A model generated the notes under the pieces. It was not told the origin of the DNA. It did no database searches and saw only the letters and a program-made list of their open reading frames with translations. A stretch of DNA of 64,000 nucleotides, taken from NCBI RefSeq assembly GCF_030272615.1, contig NC_081413.1:448238538-448302537 (forward strand), in the 5' to 3' direction. Positions 34,090-46,195 of this stretch are shown piece after piece. This DNA is from Cryptomeria japonica (lineage: Eukaryota > Streptophyta > Pinopsida > Cupressales > Cupressaceae). How positions within the stretch are numbered: position 1 is the first letter of the stretch; every line of letters begins with the position of its first letter. Both the position numbers and the translations under genes were made by a program.

Positions 34090-35907
34090 CAGAGGCACGT
34101 GCTCCTTAGATAGACAGTAGACATTATGTAGTTTGACATTTTGTAGTCAGCCTGCGGGCCATACTTAGGACAGACAGTCCGATTTTGTACTCTGATATTA
34201 TTGTGACATATGATATGATATGCATCGATATGATGGGATGCAACATGTTATGACTTATGTTATTTTTCCATGTATGGATGACTTATGCACTGTTTATGTT
34301 TATGCACTGTTTATGTATCATTATGGAATATGTATGGATATGTTTTTGTTTATGTGTTTTTGATGCATTGAAAACATGAAATGGATAAAATTCTTGATAT
34401 GGTGCTTAATGTAATGCAAATGTACTAACCAAATGGATGCAGGATGCAGCATATGTGTGCGGGGAAATTGGAGCACTAGACCAAACTGACTATCCGAACT
34501 GACGGAAGAAATGTTAGTAAGAAGAAATGAGACAGAAGACAGTTAGAAATGAAGAAAAACTTGCTTTCAGTAATGCACTTTGTAGGTGAGAACCTTTATT
34601 TTTATGTAGCAAAATGGATGCGTAGCATCATGGCATTGAAGGCCAGAGCTGAAATGCAACCCTTTTTGCGAAAGACAGACACATCATAAACAAACAGCAA
34701 TCACAACAAAAAAGAAAAGGACCATGAACCATCCCGGTCACTCTAAATCACTCAGTGACATCATCGAGCAACATAGGAACATGACCGAAGCCAAAGATAA
34801 ATCAGTAAAAAGATAAGATGCACAAATTCCAACAAATCAAACAAACATCTTGGTCTTCATTGTCAAAAGTTGAAAGTGCTGATAGGACGATCATGCTGTC
34901 TGGTTTCAGGACATGTGTTACCCTGTCTAAGACAGGACACAGTCTGGTTTCGAGTATACCACACCCTATATAAGACCCATGATAGTGTGCCAAGGACAAA
35001 TGATGTTGAGGTTGATTGATATGACAATTTTGATCAGTTTGAATGTCTGGTTTGAGTGAAAAAGTTCATCTGTTAACGCATGATTTCATTAAAGCACAGT
35101 GTATGATTGCGAGTTGTTGGATGGATGCTCAGGGATCTGTCTTATTCACAAAAAGAGATCCTTTATTGCAAAATGCTTTTTTTTGGATTTTAATGTTTTG
35201 AAATGTTTTTGTGTTCATTTTCTCAGGACTTTTTATGATTTTTAGGGATTTTCAGGACATTATTTGATTTTTTTTTAATTATTTCAGTACATTTTTAGAT
35301 GTTTTTTGAGATTTTTTCAGGACATTTTCAATTGTTTTTTTGAGATTTTCTTTTTTTCAGGACATTTTTAAATGTTTTGGAGATTTTTTTCAAGACATTT
35401 TTAAATGTTTTGGTTCCAGTGATCGATCATGACAAGGGAAACACACCCAATGCGCATCTGAAGGACATGCATAGACCGGGACCAAACATATGTACAAGCA
35501 ACCAGAATATGCAAGATAATGATGTAGACCAATAACAGGCCTAGAATAGGACATTGGGTCAAGACAAAGATAGATGTGAGAAACCGGCCGAGAAAAAGCA
35601 TAGCTTAGAGGTCATGATAGATGATGGAGCAACGATCTCATTTTACACATGGCACCTATTTGCTAGGTTTTCACCAAGGTACTTGCCCCAAGCGCTTGTT
35701 TGCCAGGTTTTCACTAGAGGGCGAACCATTTTTCTTTGCTCTTTTTGCTCTTTTTCTTTTTTTTTCTTTTTTTTCATTTTTTTGTATTTTTTCATTTTTT
35801 TGATTTTTTTGTATTTTTCTCTTTTTTTGATTTTTTTGTATTTTTCTCTTTTTTTTTATCTTTTTGTATTTTTTCAGGATCATATTTGAAGAAGTACTGA
35901 TAGAAAA
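34090..35907. other. Non-coding 3' region of Tat-like element with AT-rich repeats
   Basis: I see no gene. ATG-rich TATG repeats occupy about 34190-34360. Copies of TTTTCAGGACATTTTTAAAT, degenerate and roughly 35-50 bp apart, occupy 35222-35411. Pure T-rich low complexity (TTTTTTTGTATTTTTCTC type) fills about 35740-35875. A TATATAAG at 34967-34974 has no ORF after it. Confidence 0.6.
35222..35411 (+). repeat. Degenerate minisatellite in Tat-like 3' region
   Basis: Five to seven diverged copies of a unit around TTTTTCAGGACATTTTTAAA with GAGATTTT between them. Tandem repeats between pol and the 3' LTR are common in Tat/Ogre elements. Confidence 0.65.
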
Positions 35908-37100
35908 TTATGCCCAGTACTTGCGAAGATGCATGTTGTTTATAGGATCGGACAGAGGTTAACCTTCCGAGGTAGCAAGCTGATATGCCCCCGAGCCATA
36001 TGCTATAGTTACTATGAAAGGACCAACCCAATTAGGTTCAAACTTACCTTTGATGATATCAGAGACTGTGCATTCTTAGGGTTTTCCTTTAAAACCAGGT
36101 CTCCCACTTCAAAGTGTCACCCTTTGACCTTCTTATTATAAGAGCGACGGAGACGGTTTTGATATGCTTGCAAATGTGTTAGAGCTGTCTGACGTTTCTC
36201 ATCTAACATCTCAAGCTGATGCAGCTGAGAGACTTTATGTGTCTCATCATCAATCAAATGTTGCAAGGAAACATGCAAGGAAGGAATCTCCACCTCCAAA
36301 GGTAAAATAGCTTCCACACCATACACCAAGGAATAAGGTGTGGCGCCAGTAGGTGTGCGGATAGAAGTACGATAGGCCCATAGTGCCGGATTCAGCTGTA
36401 CATGCCAATCTCGACCAGCATCATTGATGACCTTCTTCAGGATCTTAATAATGGTTTTATTTGATGCTTCAGCTTGAACAGTCCCTTGTGGATAGTAGGG
36501 ACTGGAGAAACGGTGTTGGATATGAAACTTTTTGTAGAGTTCTTTAACATCTTTATTCTTGAAAGGACGACCATTATTTGTGACTATGGCAAGGGAAACC
36601 CCCTACTGGCATATGATATAATTCAGCAAGAATTTTGAAATTTGGACACCTGTGATATAGGTCATGGGGATAGCCTCGATCCATTTTGTAAAATACTCCA
36701 TAGCTGTAATGATGAACTTGTGTCCATTTGCAGATGTCGAGTGAATCTTGCCAATAAGATCCAATCCCCATTGAGAAAAAGGCCACGGAGATATGACAGA
36801 ATGAAGCTCTTGGGTTGGTGCATGAATGTAGTTTCCATGAATCTGGCATTTGTAGCACTTCTTAACAAAATCATGAACATCTTTTTCCAAAGTGGGCCAA
36901 TAATACCCAGCACGAATCAACTTTTTGGCTAAGCTTAGACCATTGAAATGGCCCCCACATATACCATCATGAACCTCATGTAAAGTTGTTTGTGCTTCTT
37001 CAGAATCCAAACACCTGAGGAGGGTATGGTCAAAGGAACGACGGTAAAGGGTGTCAGCGATGATGACATATTTGGCTGTCTGTCGAATAAAGGCTCGGCA
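35908..37100 (-). pseudogene. Tat-like integrase and pol end
   Basis: The segment holds the integrase zinc-binding region (HDGICGGHFNG, then CYKCQIHG), the core with WGLDLIGKI and a TNNGRPFK motif near 36530-36560 where the second catalytic Asp is Asn, and a YYPQG...AEASNK motif that keeps the catalytic Glu. The C-terminus (GDLVLKENPKN, then a WVGPF-like motif) is reached through a frameshift near 36050, and a TAA at 35908-35910 ends pol. A stop also interrupts the core near 36600. The Asn replacement alone should abolish strand transfer. Confidence 0.85.
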
Positions 37101-39206
37101 TTGGTTAGCGGAAAGGTTGGGTGGTAAGGTTTGGGATTTTAAATATTGATAGACGTCATTGTACCATGGGGAGTTGGGACCAACAATAACGCACATCACA
37201 TCCGTCGTCGGAATGTCAAAAGAAGGAACCAGCAATTGTTCAACTAAAATTTCATATTTGTCCATATTGTTTGGCATATTTAACATGGAGGCAATCGTAG
37301 CCATCGCATCTACTGACTTATTTTGCATTCTTGGAACTTGACTTAAATGGATAGCCATTAACTTGGTCTTGAAGAAATCTACCATATGCTTATAGGGAAT
37401 AAGCTTTTCATCTTTTGTTTCGTAGTCATCATTTACTTGTCGGATGACTAATTGAGAATCTCCATAGACTTGCAAATGCGTGATATTCTAGTGGACTGCT
37501 ACTCGGAGTCCTGTAACCAGTGCTTCATACTCTGCAATGTTATTGGTACAGTGGAAAGTTATTCTATAGGATTTTGGAATAGCGTCACCTTGAGGGGTGA
37601 CAAACAAGATGTCGGCTCCGAATCCAAACTTAGTATGGGACCCATCAAAGTATAACTTCCATTCATGAGAGGATGTGAGAGCAAAGACTGATTCATCTGG
37701 AAAATCGGTCAACATGGGATGATCATCAGAAATAGGAGCCTTTGCAAGTTGATCTACTATGACTTGTCCTTTTATGGCCTTTCACTCTATATACTCAATG
37801 TCAAATTCACTGAGAATCATGACCCATTTTGCTAGGCGACCCGTCAAAGCTGCTCAGCTAAGCAAATATTTTAAGGGATCAATTTTTGCAACCAACAATG
37901 TTCGGTGGCTCAGCATATAATGTCAGAGTTTTTGCGTTGCAAATACCACTGCTAAGCATGCCCTTTCAATAGTTGAATAATTTAGCTCATAGCCTACCAG
38001 TGTCCGGCTGATATAGTAAATGGCTCACTCTTTGCCGTTCTCATCTTGTTGGCCCAAGAGAACTCCTAATGCCATTTCAGTTGCAGAAATATACAATAAA
38101 AATGGCTTTCCATCTATCGGAGGCATTAGAATAGGTGGCGACAGCAAATATTCTTTAAGAGATTGAAAGGCTGATTGACATTGCTCAGTCCATTTGAAAG
38201 CGACACCTTTATGCAATAGATGCTGGAATGGATGACATTTGTCGGCCAACTAAGCTGTGAAGCGGCAGATTGACTGGAGCTTTCCTTGCAGACTTCTTAA
38301 TTGCCAGAGATTTGAAGGTGGAGGCATATCCATTATTTCTTTAACTTTGGCAGGGTCGACCTCAATGCCTCGGTGAGAAACAATGTACCCTAGTAACTTG
38401 CTAGCTGTGACACCAAAGACACACTTCTTTGGATTGAGCCTGAGTTTGTAGGTTTCCATTCGGTCAAAGATCAGGCCCAGGATGGCCAGATGACTATCTC
38501 TGGTGATAGATTTGCATAACAAGTCATCAACATAGTTCTCCATCAAAGTGTGCATGAAATCATGAAAAATTGTCGTCATTGCTCTTTGATATGTTGCACC
38601 TGCATTTTTAAGACCGAAGGGCATCACGTTCCAATAGTAGGTACCCCAAGCATAGGTGAATGTTGTCTTATGCTGATCTTCAGGAGCAATGCGGATTTGG
38701 TTATAGCCGAAGAAACCATCCATTAATGAAAGCATCTCATATCCAGCCGTCATGTCCACTATGATGTCTATGTTTGGCAATGGAAAATCATCTTTAGGGC
38801 ATGTTTTATTGAGATCCCTAAAATCTGTGCAGATTCTGATGCCCCTAGTTACTTTGCTAACTAGTACTAAATTTGAAATCCAATCTGCATAGTCAATGGG
38901 TATGATGAACCCCACATCTAGCAATTTTTTTAGTTCCACTTTGACCAAAAGAGCCACCTGAGGATGCATCTTTCTATGTTTCTGTTTGACAGGCTTAGCA
39001 TCAAGTTTTAGTGGTAAATGATGAAGAACCAATTCTAGATCAAGGCTAGGCATATCTGCATAGGACCATGCAAAGTTGATCTTCTTCTCAAGAAAGAAAT
39101 TGAAAAAATCTACCTTTTCCTGTTGTGAGAGAGAAGCGGCAAAATGAATGACCTTAGGGTTGTCAGGTGTACCCAAATTGATTTCCTCGGTCATTTCCAC
39201 AAGCAA
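37100..39206 (-). pseudogene. Tat-like reverse transcriptase with two RNase H domains
   Basis: The RT is open from 39206 to 38250 with SNLVLVSKVTRGIRICTDFR, LSLMDGFFGYNQIRI, MPFGLKNAGATYQRAM and the catalytic YVDDLLCKS near 38515-38535. The classical RNase H (SAFQSLKEYLLSPPILM, LLGQQDENGK) lies at 37800-38249 with several stops. A second RNase H-like domain (WKLYFDGSHTKFGFGAD, NIAEYEALVTGLRVA, VYGDSQLVIRQVND) lies at about 37350-37715. Dual RNase H is a known mark of the Tat lineage and supports the call. Stops are TAA/TAG/TGA scattered through the RNase H regions. Confidence 0.88.
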
Positions 39207-39218
39207 TGTTGATTTGTC

Positions 39219-40787
39219 CTAACTTGATAGGGGTATGTCCACTCTTCCACCTTTGGGCGCCTCAGAGAGGTTTTCACCCATAGGTACGTCTTTTATTTTG
39301 ACTTTTGTATGATCAGAGAGTGCCTTACAGTTTTCACTCAAAGATCTATTCTTTTGTTTTTTTACTATTTCTTTTCTGTTTTGATTTTGATGACTGGAAG
39401 AGGGAGTTGACTCCCCAAAATATGTCATGGAATCTAGGTCAATAGCAAATCCTACCTTATGATCACCTTGTGGTATGCCTTCCCGTAGTCCAAGGAATTC
39501 TGCAATTGCTTCGTCATTTTGAATATAGTCCAATGTGAGCGGTTCTTGTTGGTCATGTTGGATAAGCTGGGGATAGATGAGGGGCATGTCATCATCGGTT
39601 GTAAGGAGAGAGAGGGCTGATATGGTAAAGATATGAACATTGGTGGTATCACTATCTGAACTACTTGTATTAGATTCAGAGCTTGGGTCCCAGAATGTCT
39701 CTATCCAAGCATGAGGACAGGTTTTAGGAAGAGGAGTTATTTCATGTTTGTCTTCCATAGGCAAATTATCAGGGTCAATGAAAATATTGTCGAGGGCATA
39801 GGAGCTAGAAGAAAAAGAACTCCACTCCCATTCATTAGAATCAGTTTCGGGTCGGGTATCCTCAGGTGTTATTTCATCATCAGAATAATGCCCTTTTCTA
39901 CACATGGGCATTTTGGTAGATGTAGATCCAATTCGCAATGGTACAAAACCTAACCCTAAAGTTGGAGGTCGCCTCTTGGGTATGACAAGTTCTAGCCTTC
40001 CATTATTGTTCAGGCCTAAGCCACTGCAACCATCATATCCTTTCTTTTGCAGCATAGTAAATCCTTTGCCATATCGTTCCACTGGCAATCTGGTAGGTGG
40101 GGTCTCAGTTGGATCTTTATAAATCCAATCTATGACATCATCATCTACAGTTTCTTTGTCAAGTTCTCCCCATCTTGTAAATGTAGTAGGAGGCTGATAT
40201 TGAATAATGACCTTAGGTTCCTTTTGCAATAAATGTGGTTTGCCATATGATTTTGGAGATATTGGCAAATTCCCGATGAGGAATATCTGATCCATTGAAT
40301 ATTCTCCACATCCTTGGTCTTGTATCTTCAATTTTCCTTTGACAGCATCTAACAATTGATTAGGATCCACATAGCTATGTGATTTGGCCTCTCTATTGAC
40401 TAGGACTTGCTGCTGAGGGGTATCCTTTAGAGTAGCACAAAATTGGAATGGATTAGGATCTCCTGAAATTGTTATCTCAGTTCCATTGTAAGGATATTTT
40501 AAACATTGATGATAGGTGGATGGAACTGCTTTCATTGCATGGATCCATGTATGGCCAAGGATCATATTATAAGGGAGATCGAGGTCGAGGACTTGCAGGA
40601 AAGTGTTTTCTATCACTGGACCAACTCTGATAGGCAATGTAATTATCCCTTTGGATGGGCACTCAGCATCATCATATGCTTTAATTGTTATTCTTTTTGA
40701 AGGATCAATGTCAGTTTCTGTATATCCAAGGCCAATGACCACTCTCAAGGTACAAATATTAAGACCTACTCCGCCATCTATCAAGAC
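39219..40787 (-). pseudogene. Tat-like protease with downstream G-patch
   Basis: A retropepsin begins at 40784 with LIDGGVGLNIC; the DGG active-site form is usual in this lineage. It continues through YNMILGHTWIHAMKAVP and CLKYPYNGTEI, which match the protease part of the N1 protein. About residues 235-265 (39990-40082) form a G-patch motif (GKGFTMLQKKGYDGCSGLGL), a short glycine-rich RNA-binding module also found next to some retroviral proteases. The rest to 39219 is acidic and Ser-rich and links to RT. A TGA lies just upstream of the catalytic motif. The frame is open for 521 codons. Confidence 0.82.
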
Positions 40788-41429
40788 TCGTCAGATTTTG
40801 CAGTTATGAACAAAGACTTCAAGGTGTAAAGGATCATTGTGAGGGAGCTTATCAGGTGAGATATCATCGTCAGAAAAGGCGACATTTTGGGAAATAGCTA
40901 AATGTCCAATCCGGGCTTGAAACTGGTCAACATCAATATCTGTCGGGACAGTGGACTCAATTAAAGCTTTATCCAGGACTGCACGATGCATGGGGGACAT
41001 TTTTAATAGCTCAAGGATTGATATTTGGGTAGGTGTCTGTCCTAGATGATCCAAAAGATTATACTGACTTGCAGGAGTTGGTTTGGGAGGAGCTGCAGGA
41101 GCTCCTTTCAGGACTATCTTGGATCGACGAGTGGTGACTGCACAAGAAGGATCTTGTCCCTTTATTCTCAAGGTAGAAACATACTTAGTTGATGCGCGAA
41201 AACAATTAATGACATTATTATAACCAGAACTTGCATAATTTGCTGTTTGGGTAGAATTGGAAGAAGACGCTTTACCCTTGTCATGATCAAGCAAAGGAGT
41301 TTTGAAAATAGTATGATCAGTGTTAGAGGTGGGATGGGGTGGATCTACCTCAATTACTCCTTTCTCTAATAAATCTTGAATCATGTGTTTCAACTGAAAA
41401 CATGATGCAGTTTGTGTCCTTTGGACCAA

Positions 41430-44116
41430 TGATATTCACAGTATGCATTATCATTCCACCAATGCGGTTTTACCACTAGTTCTGCTTTGATATCTGGTAG
41501 CTTAATAAATTTTGCTTGTATCAATTGTCTCATTACTGATTCAATAGGCTCTCCCAATGGCATAAATTGTCAAGGAGGCCCATCCCGCGATTGGAAGGGT
41601 TTGCGCTGCTGGTTTTGTTGTTGGCCTTGTTGTTGATTATATTGTTGAGTATGCTGTTGTTGAGCATGTTGTTGGTATTGCGGCTGTTGAGTAACATTGC
41701 CCATTGGCGCTTGATTTTGTTCCATAGTTGACATATTAGGAGCACTCAATTTCTTGATCATGAATGGGGGTTGATTTGCATTCACCGCTCTTGCATCAAC
41801 AACTCCATCATTAGTGACATTCTTGTTCTTATACCAAAATTTGTTTCTATCCCCCGAATAATTGGTGTTGTCATTGTCTTTATTGAGCTTGATAATTCCT
41901 TTAGCTACCAGAGTCGTTTCAATGCTCATTCCCTTCTTAATGAATTTCTCTATAGTACTGGGACTTTTCAATTTTAGCTCATACATCATTTCTGGGACCA
42001 AATTCTGGATAAACAGATTCACTTGTTGTTCTTTGGGTATATCAAGAGAAGAACGACTATACAAGCTTCGCCATCATTGCAAGAAAGTCACTAATGATTC
42101 ACCTCGCTTTTGCTTGGTGTTGCATAAATCTAACATGGTCACATCACTGTCGATGTTGAACGCAAAATGAGATAAAAACTTTTGAGCCAATTCAGACCAA
42201 GTCTTTATATTTCCTGGCAGATGTGAATACCAATCCATAGCTTGTCCGGTGAGACTTCGTGCAAATAAGCGCATTAAATACGTCTCTTCATAGCTTACCT
42301 CAGTACATGCTGCGAAAAATGCTCAAATGTGATCTTTTGGATTGCCATTCCCTTTATATTTCTCAAAATTAGGTGCCTCAAAATGCTTAGGGAATGGAGG
42401 CATGTGTACACTCTTGTCAAATGGATTAGGACATAAATCTTGATCTGTATACAACTTCTTTGTTCCTTTAGTTTCTAATGTGTCAACTTTTCATTGCAAC
42501 TTCTCAAGTTGTTGCGCAATTGTATCAGAGTTTAGAGGTCCATCATTAATCCCAGTTGGTATCCTTTGTGGATACTTCGCATTTCCGATCGGTTGTTGAT
42601 ACTCTGAAATTGCCGTTTTTGGTGTTTTCGGCATATAAAGTTCTTGGTACATCGCTTGTTGCTGCGGTTGTGCTATGCCTTGATATTGACCTTGTTGTTG
42701 TGCTTCTTGGAGCCTAGGTTGATATTGCAATTGAGTAGGTTGTTGATATTGCATAGGCACCAATTGCGGTTGTAAAGTAGGATAGCTTGTTTGCCTTGGC
42801 ACATATTGTGGCACATGTTGGTGTTGAGGCTGATGGATCAGAATTTGTTGACTTTGTGCCAATTGTTGTCGTGGTGTATATCCCATCATTTGTAAAAAAC
42901 TTTGTTTAGGTGCTTTTTGTTGCTTCTCCTTAGGATGGGGTATAGCACTTGCATTAACTTGCTATGTTGTTTGTCCAATCCATTGTGATGGTTGCAAGTT
43001 TGCATTAACTTGTAATGGTGCCGAAGGCGCTGCAATTTGTTGTCGAATGCGAAATTGTTGTTGTTGCACATTACTTGTTTGCACATTTGATTGTACCTTT
43101 TGGATATTACTCAATTGTTGCGACAATTGTTGTTGGTGCAAACCACTATCTGTAGCTCTTTGTGTCGCCATTATCGAAGGATTGGTCACAATAGTGTTTG
43201 GCAAAGATATTGAACTTAACGGGACATAAGAACTTTGTTGCATCGTGGAATTATTTTGGAAATTGGTGACATTAGGCATTCCAGTTGTGAAGCTTTCCTG
43301 CATCTTAGATTTTGATCCCACTTTATGCATGTAAGGAACCACTTCTTGTTGAGGGACAACTATCAATATTTGGGTGTTCTTCATTTGATCTTGTGTTATA
43401 GGCGTTGTGTTGAATAGTGGATTATTTATTGTCTCAAATGGTGACTTTTGAGGAATAGTCACTGTCAATGCCTTTGAAGCACATTTACTCATCAATGTAG
43501 GTTGAGTTGCTTGTTGTACATTTTCTTCATTTGGATGCAGGGAAAAACTTAACAACTCCCCACTTTGTTGTTCTTGCACATTGATTTGGTCACTTGAAGA
43601 AGTCACATTACTCATCATGTTAAGATACTTTTGTGGAAACATCTTAAAGAATTTGTTCAAGAACTTATCCATCTTTTTTGTTATCTTCGGATCTTGAAGG
43701 AACATGTCAACATCATCAGAAGTATGAGAATCGGATGAAGAATCTGGTTGGACATTTGGATTCATTTCTTATTGAATGCCTTGATCTGAACCAAATCCTT
43801 GTGAGAGGGTTTGTTCTTCATATAATGTTTGAGTTTGAATGTCATGTTGCAGGTGTGGTTGATTCAAATTGAAAGGCGCACTTCCTCTTGGAGTTGGTGG
43901 AACACTCCCATGTCCTGGTTTCATAGGTACAAACACTGGTTCATATAATGGAGGTGGCCCAAGTTGAACCGTTCCATATGGTGGTAGAGATGTGTTTGAT
44001 GAACCTTCAATTTGTACTGTTTGACTAGTTTGAAACTGCGAATTTGCTATGTTGTCCATGGGTTGATATGTTGGTTCGCTGATCTTTTTAGATTTTGATC
44101 TTGTCTCAACAGGCAT
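41430..44116 (-). pseudogene. Tat-like gag (frameshifted at its end)
   Basis: The start is ATG 44116 (MPVETRSKSKKISEPTYQ), the first ATG after the leader. The N-terminal third is Gln/Asn/Pro-rich (42490-43765). The gag core is near 41950-42350 (RLFARSLTGQAMDWYSHLPG, FIQNLVPEMMYELKLKSPST), and its length and motifs match N1. A knuckle-like CEYHWSKGHK near 41430-41460 is separated from its last Cys by a one-base loss in an A run at about 41418. Downstream protease-pol is in the new frame, so I read this as a mutation rather than programmed frameshifting. Stops include TAA at 43766-43768 and TGA near 41567. Confidence 0.83.
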
Positions 44117-46171
44117 GTCACTTGTGCAAATGCAATGTTTTTGGAATTTTCAAAGATAATGTATGATATGCAACTAAATGCAAACTTGAATAGATGAAAA
44201 TGCAATCTATGTTTTTGGTTGTTTTTGAAGATTTTGACAAAGTTTTTGAATGCAAATCTAAGAGAGGGACCCTTAGGAAATTGGAATGATATCTAGACCT
44301 CAAAGGACAAAAGGACTTAAGTGACAAAAGGACAAAATGACAAAGTCTCCCCTATATGCTTGGATACTAAGCTAGGTTTGACCAAATGATGTTGATGACA
44401 AAAGGACAAAAGATTTAATAAGGTCTAGATCTCCTAACAATGACTTAGGGTTACATCAAAGATTTGGATTACTCAAGTATGACAAAACCTAGTTTTTTCA
44501 CTATATGCAAAGGGATAATTACCATGCAAATGACCCTAATATGATATGATAAGGACCTAAGCTTAATGAAGAGACTTAGGGTATGCAATGTAAATGTATG
44601 ACAATGATATGACTTTAATGCAAGAGGACATATGCAAATGGATGACTCTTATTGATATGCAAAGGAGTATGACCTAGATGAAACCTAACCTTGGTACTTG
44701 ACAATGAACTTTGCAAAATGCAACCTAGGATGAACCTAAATGTAAGTGACATGAATGTTGAGACAAGATTTTGAAAAATGTTTGCTAACCATGTTTGAAG
44801 ATGAGTTTTGAATCTTGTTGAACTTTTGTTGGATGAATGTCTCTTGTGTTTAATCTTATGTTGGATCAATTTGCTTTGTTCTTGAAATGGGATGCAATTC
44901 AACTTTTGAGAAGCAAAGAATACAAGATATTGCAACTTAGACTCAAGACAATCATGCTCATTTCCACATTTCTTATGGTAGACAAAGACATTAGGTACTT
45001 GAGAGGTAGACTCATTATGGGATTCAAGGTGAATACATAGATGCTTGACCCCACAGGCTCCCCTCCATGGCACTCACTTCTCAGGGCAGCCAAGCATCAA
45101 TCCCCATGGAAATCTCCCCATGGTGAACTTAGTATCTCTTCCAAGTATCCGAACTTGTCCTTCTCAAGCAACTATAAGGGTTTTTGGCCTCTAAAAACAA
45201 GGTGTTTAGTCAGGATTTCTGTTAAGCGTTACTCCTTGATGTCACGCAAGCGTGATTGAGACATTAAGCCCATCAAGATACCAAACAAATGTAGTCGCGC
45301 AAGCATGATTTAGACCTTGAGGTCCTACTTAGATGTTGATATGAGAAAGAGTTCAAGGGTCATCACTTCCCAAGTAACTGCAATTCCCACGTAACACTTC
45401 CTTCAAAGCTTTCGCTCATCGGGTATTTTTTTATAGTGAGTTAGAATGCCAAGGTATTCTAGCTGTACTCACTTTGGGTCGTTCCCTTCTCACAATTATC
45501 ACTTGCTTGCAAAAGCAAAGTGGTCGGGAAGGCAGGCCCTCTAAAGGAGACACACAATCAAAGACAAAAGCATGGTATTGAAGATCTGGATTTCTGATCA
45601 CCCTAAAAGGATGAGAGCATACTCTCCTACTCCAATGTCACACTCAACAATCAAAGCAAAAACATGTTCATTCCAACCTATTAGAAATCACTAGGTGCCT
45701 AAAACATTAATAACAAACACCAAATTTAGTTGTTTCTCCAAGGCAACCTGCAAAACCCAAGTTAGAAGTTTGATTTGTTGTCTTTGACTATCGATTCTGC
45801 ACAACACATGTTAGTAGTTTGATTTGTTGTCTTTGCCATGCATATGCTGAGATTCTGCACAGATAATTAGTACCAAAATCCAAAACACAGAAAACAGAAT
45901 GCAAAAACTAACAAATTTCAAGTAAAATACTGCATTTTTACCTCTGTTCTGGACTTTACACAGGCGCAGAACTCATGACACAGGCACAAAATGCAGGACA
46001 TAGGCCCAGAATGTCTTCAACATAGGCGCTGAATGTAGGACACAGGCACAGGTTGCTTCACACAGGCGCAGAAGTCTCCAGAAAACCCTGCACGACCCTG
46101 TTTTTGGGTTTTTGGCCTGCAAATCAACTTGAAAGCACTCAAAAACACCATAAACAGGTTAGATGGTTAGT
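44117..46171 (-). other. Untranslated leader of Tat-like element
   Basis: This lies between the primer site and gag. I see no conserved coding. It contains paired direct repeats (45761-45786 and 45810-45835, GTTAG(A/T)AGTTTGATTTG), two CGCAAGC(G/A)TGATT words near 45246 and 45298, and an array of ACACAGGCGCAG-like words at 45959-46071. Confidence 0.6.
45959..46071 (+). repeat. Array of ACACAGGCGCAG-type words in the leader
   Basis: Six related 11-12 base words occur about 20-25 bases apart, for example ACACAGGCGCAG near 45959 and again near 46060. Related words occur at 32071-32125 at the other end of the internal region. Confidence 0.7.
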
Positions 46172-46190
46172 GTTCACGTCGGGTTCACCA
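46172..46190 (-). other. Primer-binding site of Tat-like element
   Basis: The minus strand reads TGGTGAACCCGACGTGAAC, identical over 19 nt to N1 (16398-16416). It is 5 nt from the LTR boundary at 46196. Confidence 0.82.
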
Positions 46191-46195
46191 ATTAA

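Noticed and set aside
35554-36031. Phe-rich and Lys-rich frames on both strands
   Set aside because: They are translations of T homopolymer-rich low complexity.
41400-41460. Programmed frameshift between gag and protease in the Tat-like element
   Set aside because: The shift falls inside the zinc-knuckle motif and is explained by loss of one A in a run; N1 and other Tat-type proteins read through in one frame.
44615-45073. 152-codon minus-strand frame in the Tat-like leader
   Set aside because: No domain and no match to leader ORFs that I know; likely chance.
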